12,099 nucleotides of DNA. Origin: a bacterium (GTDB taxonomy: Bacteria; Krumholzibacteriota; Krumholzibacteria; LZORAL124-64-63). A program made the translations under genes and the position numbers. The DNA is taken from positions 1 to 12,099 of the forward strand of contig VGXH01000017.1 of NCBI GenBank assembly GCA_016873405.1, given 5' to 3'. The number at the start of each line of letters is the position of its first letter. Position 1 is the stretch's first letter. This document shows, piece after piece, positions 1-8,199 of the stretch. The notes under the pieces were generated by a model. The model was not told the origin of the DNA, made no database searches, and saw only the letters and a program-made list of their open reading frames with translations.

Positions 1-3000
1 CCGGCGCCGAACGGCGATGACGACGGCCGTCGCGGCCGTCGCGGCCGTCAGCGCCAGGGCCGTCGCCACCGCCGGCGGCCGCCGCGCGGGGCGGGCGCCG
101 GGCGCCATGACGCTGCCGTCGCCCACGAGCACGAACTCCGCCCCGGTCGCCTGCCACCCGTCCGCATCCTGCCGCGCCAGGGCGGCGCGCTGCGCCGACT
201 GCAACGCCGCGGCCGCCGGCAGGCCGCCGCGCCAGGCGCGGTAGAAGGCCAGCAGGAGGCGTCGCGCGGCGGCGTCCGGCACATCGGCCTGGGCGGCCAG
301 CACGCAGTCGGCGCCGGCGTGGAGGAAGGCCTGGGTCAATCCGGTCACGCCTTCGCCGCGCGCCAGTTCGCCCCCGGCCGAACGGCACGAAGCCAACGTC
401 ACCAGCGTCGCGCGCAGCGGCAGCGAAACGGCCTCGTGCCACTGCAGCAAACCGTCATCGGCGCCCCCCGCGTCCGGCGCGACCGCGGGCGGGTTGAGCA
501 CCAGGTACGACCGGCGGGGGTCGGCGTCGTCCGCGTGCCCGTGGGCCGCGAAGTGCACGACCTGGGCGCTCGCCAGCAGCGCCCGCAGCCCGGATCCCTC
601 CGTGGCGTCCGCGTCCCGCAGCAGTCGCGCGCCGGGGAAGAGGTCCGCGACCATGGCCGCTTCGCGTTCGGCGTGGTGCAGTCGGGGCAGGGGTGCGCCG
701 GTGAACGGATGCACCCGCCCCCGCGCCGCGGCGCCGCGCTTGCGGTCGCCTTCGCAGCCGACCGCCAGCAGCGGCAGGGGCGACGGGTCGACCATCTCCT
801 GCCGCGCCGCGCCGCGCGCGCGCAGCGCCCGCAGCGTGCCGAGCGAAGGCGCGACGAAGACGGCGTGACCCTCGCCCAGGGGGCCGTCGGCCGAGCGCAG
901 GACGCCGAAGGGCAGCCTGTGCAACAGGCCGTCCGGGACGACGACGAGGGTCTCGCCGGGACGCAGTTCCGCGGCCGCCGGCGCGACCAGCCCCTCGTGC
1001 AGCCCCCGGGCGGCCATGGTCGGCACCGGAGGGGGTGCGTCACCGCGGAGGCGGAGCCGCAGGTACAGGTCGACGCGGGTCTCGATCTCGTCGCGCGGCG
1101 GCAGCGCGTGGGCGCACACGGCGTCGCGGGTCGCGCTGAACAGCCAGGAGCCTTCGGCGCCCAGCACGTAGTACAGGAGCCGTTCGCCCGGGCGCAGCGC
1201 CGCCAGCAGGGAATCGGGAGACTCGGGCGCGGCGTAGAGTTCGCGCGCGTGCGGGGCGCCGCTGGCCGCCAGGCGCAGACCCAGCAGCCCGTGCTCACGC
1301 TCCAGGTCGCGGGCGCGCTGCCCCAGATCGCGGCGCGTCAGCGTGTCCAGGCCGCCGTCCTGAAGCCGGGCCTGCACGTGCGCCAGGCGGGAGACGAGAT
1401 CCCGTTCCCGCCGGGCCGATTCCGGCGACGGCCCCTCGCCGCCGCGGGCCAGCGCTTCGCGCAGACGGTCGGCCAGCACCCCGGCGCGGGCGCGATCGGC
1501 GGTCGCCAGCGCCATCGGCGCGCCGCGCCCGCCGCGCCGGGCCTGCAAGGCGATCAGGCTCTCGTAGGGAGCGGCGGCCGGCGCCGGCAGGTGACGACGC
1601 AGTTCGTCGACGCCCACGCGCCGCCGCAGCGATTCGCTCGCGGTCACCGATTCGGTCAGCAGCCGCTCGGCCGCCGCCGTGTCGCCCCGCGCCAGGGCGA
1701 GGCCGCCGAGGTCCGCCAGGCACTGCCACTCCAACTCGCTGAGGCCGCCCTCGCGCGCCAGCGCCAGCGCGCGCGCGGCCAGGGCGCTGGCGCTGTCCGG
1801 CTCGCCGTGAGCCCGCGAGCGCAGCAGCAGCGTCCGCGCGCGCGCCGGCCACTCGCCGTCGTCGGCCAGGAGCGCGGAGGCATCGGCCAGCAGGCGGCGA
1901 GCGTCAGCGCGGCGACCCTGCGCCAGGTGGAGCGCAGCCAGGTCGTCCAGCGCGTCGATCATGGCCACCTTGTCCCGCCAGCGACGGGCGATGGTCAGCG
2001 CGCGGCGGGCGTGGAGCTCCGCGAGCGCCGGATTCCCCGCCGCCGCGTACACGGCCTGGAGCGCCCCCATCGCTTCCCGGGCGATCTCCTCGGAACGCGC
2101 CGCCTCCGCCAGGGTCAGCGCCCGCTCGCCCTCGTCGCGGGCGGATTCGAGGTCGCCCAACTGGAGGTGGACCCAGGCGATGCTCACGCGGGTCCGGGCT
2201 TCACCCGCGCCGTCGTCGATGGCCGCGCAGGTCTCCAGGGCCCGGTGATGGTCCACCAGCGCCCGCCGGTAGTCGCCCTGCAGGGCGGCGAGCTGCCCCA
2301 GCGAATTGAGACACCAGGCGGCGCTCATGCGGTCGCCGAGTTCCTCGTTCAGCGCCAGGGCTCGCCGATAGGCGGCGGCGGCGCGGTCCAGGTCACCCAG
2401 GTAGTGGCAGGCCAGGGCCAGGCCGCCCTCGACCCAATTGCGGATGTGCGGCGTCCGCAGGCGTTCACAGATCAGGCGGCAACGTTCGTAGTGGGACACG
2501 GCCTGGGCGTACTCGCCGGTCTGCAGCAGCACGTAGGCCAGGCGCTGGCGGGCGGCCAGTTCGCCGCGCTCGTGGCCCCCGGCCACGAGAACGTCGCAGG
2601 CCTGGCGGAAGTGCTCGGCGGCGGCATCGCGGCGTCCTTCGGCATCGGCCGCGGCGCCGAGGCCGGTCTGGACGGCGCCCAGCAGGGACGGGCGTCCGCA
2701 GGCAAGGGCGATCTTGTGCGCCCGGGCCAGATGGCCTCGGGCCGCGGCCACGTCTCGTGCTTCGGTCTCCTGGTAGGCCAGGTTGGCCAGGCACATCGCC
2801 GCCCGGCCGCTGTCGCCCAATGCGGTCGCCATGTCCACGGCTCGCGCGTAGAAGGCCAGCGATTCGGCGAAGCGCCGCTGGCGGCTCTTGACGGCGCCCA
2901 GTCCGTTGAGCGCGTCGCAGGCGATCTGCCGCCAGCCCCGGGCCTGGGCTTCGTCCAACGCCAGGCGATAGAGGCTGTCGGCCTCGGCGTGTCCACCCGC

Positions 3001-3582
3001 AAGGTAGGCGATGCCGGCCGCCAGCGTCCGCGCGTCCGCCCGCAGGCGACCGCCGGCGGCGGCCGACAGCCGCAGGACGGCGACCCGCGCGCAGGCCGTC
3101 CGCGCGGAGTCGGGCTCCTCGGCGCGCAGGCGGGCGCGCGCACAGGCGAGCCAGGCGATGGCGGCGCCCGCGGTGTCGCCGCGGGCGGAGGCCCGCGCCG
3201 CGAGTCGGGCCCAGGCCGCCGCCGCCGCGCCGTGTCGTTCGGCCGCGCGCTGGCGCGCCGCCTCGAGGTGGAGGCGGGCGTCGTCCCCGCGGAGTCGGCC
3301 GGCGAGCGCCGCCAGGGCGCTGTCCTCGCGGCAGAGGCGGTTCGCCGCTTCGAGCGCTCCCTCGACATGCGGCAGGACATAGCCGTCGGCGAGCAGGCTA
3401 AGGTAGTGCGCGCCGGCGGCCGTGGCGGCGCCTCCGTCCAGCAGCGACTGCCCCGCTTCCCAGGTGGCCAGCTGCACCCGCGCCGGCGCAACGGGTGCGG
3501 CGGCGGCATGTCCCCACGCCGCCGCGCCCAGCAGGAGCGCCGCCACGGGGACGGTCGCCCGGCCATTCCGCCCTGCACCCAA
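1..3582 (-). CDS. Exported TPR-CHAT domain protein with C-terminal membrane segment (C-terminal end outside window)
   Basis: Translating the minus strand gives one open frame of 1194 codons running off the left edge without a stop. Residues 9-24 form a hydrophobic signal-peptide core after Arg5/Arg8, with an Ala-rich cleavage area near 26-29. About ten TPR-like helical repeats occupy roughly residues 190-640. A CHAT (caspase HetF associated with TPRs) domain spans about 795-1155: the His motif VVHFAAHG puts the catalytic His at 1014 and LASCRSAGG puts the catalytic Cys at 1066, a family-like spacing; FVLVGD closes the domain. Residues about 1170-1191 are an Ala/Val-rich membrane segment followed by Arg-Arg-Arg, so the stop is probably very near. 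I chose the TTG at 3582 because GGAGGGG lies 8 nt upstream; an in-frame ATG at 3639 would add 19 residues but overlaps the likely -10 box. CHAT proteins are cysteine proteases or protease-like scaffolds; the substrate here is unknown. Family assignment is firm, start is moderate. Confidence 0.88.
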   Translation of the reverse strand, partial: MGAGRNGRATVPVAALLLGAAAWGHAAAAPVAPARVQLATWEAGQSLLDGGAATAAGAHYLSLLADGYVLPHVEGALEAANRLCREDSALAALAGRLRGDDARLHLEAARQRAAERHGAAAAAWARLAARASARGDTAGAAIAWLACARARLRAEEPDSARTACARVAVLRLSAAAGGRLRADARTLAAGIAYLAGGHAEADSLYRLALDEAQARGWRQIACDALNGLGAVKSRQRRFAESLAFYARAVDMATALGDSGRAAMCLANLAYQETEARDVAAARGHLARAHKIALACGRPSLLGAVQTGLGAAADAEGRRDAAAEHFRQACDVLVAGGHERGELAARQRLAYVLLQTGEYAQAVSHYERCRLICERLRTPHIRNWVEGGLALACHYLGDLDRAAAAYRRALALNEELGDRMSAAWCLNSLGQLAALQGDYRRALVDHHRALETCAAIDDGAGEARTRVSIAWVHLQLGDLESARDEGERALTLAEAARSEEIAREAMGALQAVYAAAGNPALAELHARRALTIARRWRDKVAMIDALDDLAALHLAQGRRADARRLLADASALLADDGEWPARARTLLLRSRAHGEPDSASALAARALALAREGGLSELEWQCLADLGGLALARGDTAAAERLLTESVTASESLRRRVGVDELRRHLPAPAAAPYESLIALQARRGGRGAPMALATADRARAGVLADRLREALARGGEGPSPESARRERDLVSRLAHVQARLQDGGLDTLTRRDLGQRARDLEREHGLLGLRLAASGAPHARELYAAPESPDSLLAALRPGERLLYYVLGAEGSWLFSATRDAVCAHALPPRDEIETRVDLYLRLRLRGDAPPPVPTMAARGLHEGLVAPAAAELRPGETLVVVPDGLLHRLPFGVLRSADGPLGEGHAVFVAPSLGTLRALRARGAARQEMVDPSPLPLLAVGCEGDRKRGAAARGRVHPFTGAPLPRLHHAEREAAMVADLFPGARLLRDADATEGSGLRALLASAQVVHFAAHGHADDADPRRSYLVLNPPAVAPDAGGADDGLLQWHEAVSLPLRATLVTLASCRSAGGELARGEGVTGLTQAFLHAGADCVLAAQADVPDAAARRLLLAFYRAWRGGLPAAAALQSAQRAALARQDADGWQATGAEFVLVGDGSVMAPGARPARRPPAVATALALTAATAATAVVIAVRRR
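24..50. repeat. Three tandem 9-bp repeats inside the CHAT gene
   Basis: The unit cggccgtcg occurs at 24-32 and 33-41, with a one-mismatch third copy at 42-50. It is in frame and encodes an Ala/Thr/Val-rich repeat within the C-terminal membrane segment of the CHAT protein. Likely a slippage-prone low-complexity stretch; copy number could vary between strains without breaking the frame. Confidence 0.6.
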
Positions 3583-3588
3583 GGCCGA

Positions 3589-3597
3589 ATCCCCTCC
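3589..3597 (-). promoter_or_regulatory. Strong Shine-Dalgarno site deciding the TTG start of the CHAT gene
   Basis: On the minus strand GGAGGGG (within 3597-3591) is followed by 8 nt and then TTG at 3582-3580. This is a near-ideal ribosome binding site and spacing. The alternative in-frame ATG at 3639-3637 has no comparable purine-rich site in front of it. Confidence 0.6.
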
Positions 3598-3634
3598 GTC
3601 GGCTCCGCCGGCCGGTCGGCCGATCGCCGCCTTC

Positions 3635-3643
3635 AGCATAGCA
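3635..3643 (-). promoter_or_regulatory. Putative extended -10 promoter for the CHAT gene
   Basis: Reading the minus strand, TGCTATGCT is an extended -10 element (TGn plus TATGCT, four of six matches to TATAAT). No convincing -35 hexamer is found 16-18 nt upstream, which is tolerated with an extended -10. It would start transcription near 3628 and give a leader of about 46 nt before the TTG at 3582. It is one of few AT-containing patches in a GC-rich gap. Prediction only. Confidence 0.35.
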
Positions 3644-3705
3644 CGCCGATCCGGACGACCCGAGCGGTCGTTGCCGCGACCCGGGGCGGACCGCCGCAGT
3701 GGCCG

Positions 3706-3735
3706 CTGGCAGGGTTCGCCGTCATCCCCTAGGAT
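3706..3735 (+). promoter_or_regulatory. Putative sigma70-type promoter for the rightward cluster
   Basis: CTGGCA (3706-3711, four of six matches to TTGACA) and TAGGAT (3730-3735, four of six to TATAAT, with the key A and final T kept) are separated by 18 nt. Initiation would fall at about 3742-3743, the A of the preferred ATG, implying a leaderless or nearly leaderless mRNA. The competing reading is that AGGA (3731-3734) is instead a Shine-Dalgarno site 8 nt before the ATG at 3743. Sequence alone cannot decide. Confidence 0.3.
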
Positions 3736-3742
3736 GTCCGCC

Positions 3743-6700
3743 ATGCACCCCGATCCCGTCGCCCGCGCCGCCGGCGCGCCCCCCGAGTTCCGGGGGTTCG
3801 GGCATCTGATGCCCTACCGCGTCCAGGAGATACTCCTGGTCGCTTCGGAGTACGACGCCTACACGCTGGAGGAGGGCGGGCGGCTGACCGAGCTGCTGCT
3901 GAACGAGTATCGCGAGCTGAACCTCAGCTACCCGCCCCATGTGGCGCGCGCGGCGAGCGGAGACGAGGCCGTCAAGCTGCTGGAGGCGCACCGCTACGAT
4001 CTGGTGGTGACCATGACGCGCCTGGGCGACATGTCGGCCGCCGAGCTGGCGCGACGCATCCGCAGCCGCACGGCCGAGGTGCCGATCTACACGCTGGCCT
4101 TCAGCCCCCGCGAACTGCAGCACCTCCAGGAATCCGACAACCAGGGCAGCATCGACCGCTGCTTCCTGTGGAACGGCGACGTGCGGCTGCTGCTGGCGAT
4201 CATCAAGGTCTGCGAGGACGAGCGCAACGTGGCGCACGACACGCGCTACGGCGAGGTGCGCTGCATCCTGCTGGTCGAGGATTCCGTGCGCTTCTACTCC
4301 GCCTTCCTGCCGCTTCTCTACGGGGAGGTGCTGGAACAGACGCAGTCGCTGATGGCCGAGGGCATCAACCTGAGCCATCGCCTGCTGCGGCTGCGGGCGC
4401 GGCCGAAGGTCCTGCTGGCCCGCACGTTCGAGGAGGCGTGGGACCTCTACTCCAGCTACAAGGACTCGCTGCTGGGAGTGATCGCCGACGGGCGCTTCCC
4501 GCGGCAGGGGGTCCCGCGCGACGATGCGGGCGTGGAGTTCATCCGGCGGGTCAAGTACGTCGATCCGCACACGCCGGCGGTGCTGCAGTCGACCGACGGC
4601 GACCTGGAGGCCGTGGCGCACCAGGTCGGGGCCGGATTCGTCCGCAAGCGGTCGCGGACGCTGCTGCAGGACCTGCGGCGGTTCATGCTCGACAACTTCG
4701 GCTTCGGCGAGTTCGTGTTCCGCCTGCCGGACGGGACCGAGGTCGGTCGCGCCGCGGATCTCAAGGGCCTGGCCCGGCAGCTGCGCACGGTGCCGGCGGC
4801 GTCGGTCCGGCACCACGCCTCGCACGACCACTTCTCCAACTGGCTGCGGGCGCGCACGGAGTTCCAGTTGGCGGCGGCCATCCGGCCGCGCAAGGTGACG
4901 GAGTTCGAGCACGTTGAGGACCTGCGCGAGTTCCTGGTGCAGACGATCAATCGCTTCCGCAGCGAGGCGCAGCGCGGCGTGGTCGCCGATTTCTCGCGGC
5001 GCCACTTCGACACCCTCAGCGCCTTCGTGCGCATCGGCGGCGGCTCCCTGGGCGGCAAGGGGCGGGGGCTGGCGTTCGTCAACTCGATCCTGCACGGCTA
5101 CGGCATCCACGATCGCTTCCCGGGCACCGTCATCCGCGTGCCGACCACGGCGGTCATCGGCACGAACGTCTTCGACACCTTCTTCGATCAGGGCGAGCTG
5201 CGCGCGCGGGTGCAGGCGGATCTGGACGACGAGCAGGTGGTCGCCGCCTGCCTGGCGCACAAGCTGCCGCCGGAGATCTACGGCGACCTGGAGGCGTTCC
5301 TGGACCAGGTGCGCTACCCGCTGGCGGTGCGCTCGTCGAGCCTGCTGGAGGACAGCCAGTTCCAGCCGTTCGCCGGCGTCTACGCCACCTACATGCTGGC
5401 CAACAACCACCCCGACCTGAAGGTGCGCCTGGACCAGCTCTGCGACGCGATCAAGCTGGTCTACGCCTCGACCTACTCGCGGGCGGCCAAGAGCTACGTC
5501 GAGGCCACCGCCAACCGGATCGAGGAGGAGAAGATGGCGGTGATCGTGCAGCAGGTCGTGGGCCGGCGGCACGGACACTACGACTATCCGCACTTCTCCG
5601 GGGTGGGGCTGTCGGCCAACTACTATCCGGCCGGCGATCTGAAGCCCGAGGACGGCGTCGTCACCGTGGCGCTGGGACTCGGGCGCACGGTGGTCGGGGG
5701 CGGCAAGGCGCTGCGCTTCAGCCCCGCGCGGCCGCTGGCCCTGCCGCAGTTCAACACGCTGAACGACTGGCTGCGCGAGAGCCAGCGCGAGTTCTACGCC
5801 GTGGACGTCAGCCGCCCCGACCAGTACCCCGGTCCGCGCGACGACTACAACCTGGCCTTGCTGGATCTGGCCGCGGCCGAAGCGCACGGCACGCTGGCGC
5901 CTGTCGGTTCGGTGCACGTGCCGGCCGACAACATGATCTACGACGGACTCGGGCGCGCAGGGGAGCGCCTGGTCTCGTTCGCCGGCGTGCTGAAGGCGCG
6001 AGCCTTCCCGCTGGCGGAGATCACCGCGCTGCTGTTGGATCTCGGCCGGCGCACGATGAGCGCCGAGGTCGAGATCGAGTTCGCCGTCGTGCTGGGCGAC
6101 GGCCAGGACGTGCCGCACCAGTTCGGCTTCCTGCAGATACGGCCGCTGGCCGCCGGGCTGGTGGCGCCGGCGGTGCCGCCGGAACTGCTGGCGGCGCCCG
6201 ACGCGCTGGTCGCCACCACCACGGCCCTCGGCAACGGCCGTTCCGCGGACATCCGCGACATCCTCTATGTGCCGCGGGCGGGCTTCGACCGCGCGCGCTC
6301 GCCGGAGGCGGCGGCGGAGATCGCCGCCTTCAATCGGCAGTTGGCCGCCGAGGGGCGGCCGTACCTGCTGGCCGGCCCGGGGCGCTGGGGCTCGTCGGAC
6401 CGCTGGCTGGGCATCCCGGTCCGCTGGGACCAGATTTCCGGGGCGCGCGTGATCGTGGAGGCCCCGCTGGACGGGTTCGCGGTCACCCCCAGCCAGGGCT
6501 CCCATTTCTTCCAGAATCTGACCTGTTTCCAGGTGGGCTACCTGACCGTCGGCGGCAACGAGGGGCCGGACCGTCTGGATTGGGACTGGCTGGACGCGCA
6601 GGCGGCGCTGGCGACCGGCCGCCACGCCCGGCTGCTGCGGCTGCCCGAGCCGTTGACGGTGCTCATCGACGGGCGCTCGCGGCGCGGCCTGGTGCTGAGG

Positions 6701-6811
6701 CCTGAGGCCGGGGCGGGGGCGCCGCGCGAGGGGAGCGCGCGCGACGGGAGCGCGCGCGACGGGGCGGCCGGGGCGACGGCCGGGACCGGAATCCCCGCGC
6801 AGGAAGGTTGA
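3743..6811 (+). CDS. Tandem receiver-like / PEP-pyruvate-binding (PPDK N-terminal type) fusion protein
   Basis: A 1022-residue protein from the ATG at 3743 (AGGA 8 nt upstream; ATG at 3734 would add three residues). Residues about 28-165 look like a degenerate receiver: Ser-Glu replaces the acidic pair, Met91 sits near the phosphoacceptor position and Trp143 near the usual Lys. Residues about 173-315 look like an intact receiver (Glu179/Asp180, Asp249, Ser283/Thr284, Lys302). A linker with HDHFSNWLRAR (361-371) leads to a PPDK/PEP-synthase ATP-grasp domain (about 425-803) with GGSLGGKGRG (Lys439), VRSSSLLED (Arg530), IVQQVVG (601-607) and closing QIRPL. The C-terminal module has GPGRWGSSD (878-886) and SQGSHFFQN (917-925), then a Gly/Ala/Arg tail. 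No swivel-domain phosphohistidine motif or PEP/pyruvate barrel is recognisable, so a complete PPDK or PEP-synthase reaction is unlikely. The role is probably regulatory or a phosphotransfer not yet defined. Domain calls are firm, function unknown. Confidence 0.88.
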   Translation: MHPDPVARAAGAPPEFRGFGHLMPYRVQEILLVASEYDAYTLEEGGRLTELLLNEYRELNLSYPPHVARAASGDEAVKLLEAHRYDLVVTMTRLGDMSAAELARRIRSRTAEVPIYTLAFSPRELQHLQESDNQGSIDRCFLWNGDVRLLLAIIKVCEDERNVAHDTRYGEVRCILLVEDSVRFYSAFLPLLYGEVLEQTQSLMAEGINLSHRLLRLRARPKVLLARTFEEAWDLYSSYKDSLLGVIADGRFPRQGVPRDDAGVEFIRRVKYVDPHTPAVLQSTDGDLEAVAHQVGAGFVRKRSRTLLQDLRRFMLDNFGFGEFVFRLPDGTEVGRAADLKGLARQLRTVPAASVRHHASHDHFSNWLRARTEFQLAAAIRPRKVTEFEHVEDLREFLVQTINRFRSEAQRGVVADFSRRHFDTLSAFVRIGGGSLGGKGRGLAFVNSILHGYGIHDRFPGTVIRVPTTAVIGTNVFDTFFDQGELRARVQADLDDEQVVAACLAHKLPPEIYGDLEAFLDQVRYPLAVRSSSLLEDSQFQPFAGVYATYMLANNHPDLKVRLDQLCDAIKLVYASTYSRAAKSYVEATANRIEEEKMAVIVQQVVGRRHGHYDYPHFSGVGLSANYYPAGDLKPEDGVVTVALGLGRTVVGGGKALRFSPARPLALPQFNTLNDWLRESQREFYAVDVSRPDQYPGPRDDYNLALLDLAAAEAHGTLAPVGSVHVPADNMIYDGLGRAGERLVSFAGVLKARAFPLAEITALLLDLGRRTMSAEVEIEFAVVLGDGQDVPHQFGFLQIRPLAAGLVAPAVPPELLAAPDALVATTTALGNGRSADIRDILYVPRAGFDRARSPEAAAEIAAFNRQLAAEGRPYLLAGPGRWGSSDRWLGIPVRWDQISGARVIVEAPLDGFAVTPSQGSHFFQNLTCFQVGYLTVGGNEGPDRLDWDWLDAQAALATGRHARLLRLPEPLTVLIDGRSRRGLVLRPEAGAGAPREGSARDGSARDGAAGATAGTGIPAQEG
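6731..6760. repeat. Perfect 15-bp tandem duplication in the tail of the receiver/PPDK-like gene
   Basis: The unit gggagcgcgcgcgac occurs at 6731-6745 and again at 6746-6760. It is in frame and duplicates a Gly-Ser-Ala-Arg-Asp pentapeptide in the disordered, Gly/Ala-rich C-terminal tail after the GSHFFQ module. It looks like recent slippage; the tail beyond about residue 985 is probably dispensable linker. Confidence 0.75.
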
Positions 6812-6827
6812 TTCTCCTTGCCCGCGC

Positions 6828-6847
6828 CGCGGCGGCCCGCGATTTTT
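6828..6847 (+). terminator. Possible short intrinsic terminator or attenuator before glutamate dehydrogenase gene
   Basis: CGCGG (6828-6832) pairs with CCGCG (6837-6841) around a 4-nt CGGC loop and is followed at once by ATTTTT (6842-6847), the longest T run in this gap. The structure starts 17 nt after the stop of the receiver/PPDK-like gene. The stem is short (5 bp, all G-C), so it may only partly attenuate read-through to the downstream gene. Competing pairings in the same GC-rich stretch, such as the palindrome at 6825-6834, weaken the case. Confidence 0.4.
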
Positions 6848-6863
6848 CGGCCACCAAGGCACC

Positions 6864-6883
6864 GGGCGCGGCCTGATGCGCCC
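6864..6883 (+). promoter_or_regulatory. Inverted repeat in the leader of the glutamate dehydrogenase gene
   Basis: GGGCGC (6864-6869) and GCGCCC (6878-6883) form a perfect 6-bp stem with an 8-nt loop. It ends 24 nt before the start codon and has no T run, so it is not a terminator. It could be an operator or an mRNA leader hairpin, but a stem of this size also arises by chance in such GC-rich DNA. Confidence 0.2.
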
Positions 6884-6907
6884 AGGCTTCAACACGGGGT
6901 GACGAGG

Positions 6908-8197
<1,290 letters not shown>

Positions 8198-8199
8198 GC

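Larger units (their letters stand above)
3583..3742. other. Divergent intergenic region between the CHAT and receiver/PPDK-like genes
   Basis: This 160-bp gap separates two divergently transcribed genes and must hold the promoter for the left gene and probably for the rightward cluster. Visible in it are the GGAGGGG ribosome site and the extended -10 for the leftward gene, and a CTGGCA-18 bp-TAGGAT pair for the rightward gene. No small gene or strong hairpin is seen. Confidence 0.6.

Noticed and set aside
1..75. A PEP-CTERM or similar sorting tail at the C-terminus of the CHAT protein
   Set aside because: A membrane helix followed by Arg-Arg-Arg is present, but I see no Pro-Glu-Pro or other recognised sorting motif before it, so only a membrane anchor is supported.
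3707..3721. A sigma54-like promoter (TGGCAG ... GC) before the rightward cluster
   Set aside because: The distance between the GG and GC elements is two bases short of the invariant spacing, so it does not fit sigma54.
319..3732. A 1137-codon open frame on the plus strand
   Set aside because: It lies opposite the CHAT gene. Its translation is Arg/Gln/Gly/Val-rich with no recognisable domain, while the minus strand encodes clear TPR and CHAT motifs. Such antisense frames are expected at this GC.
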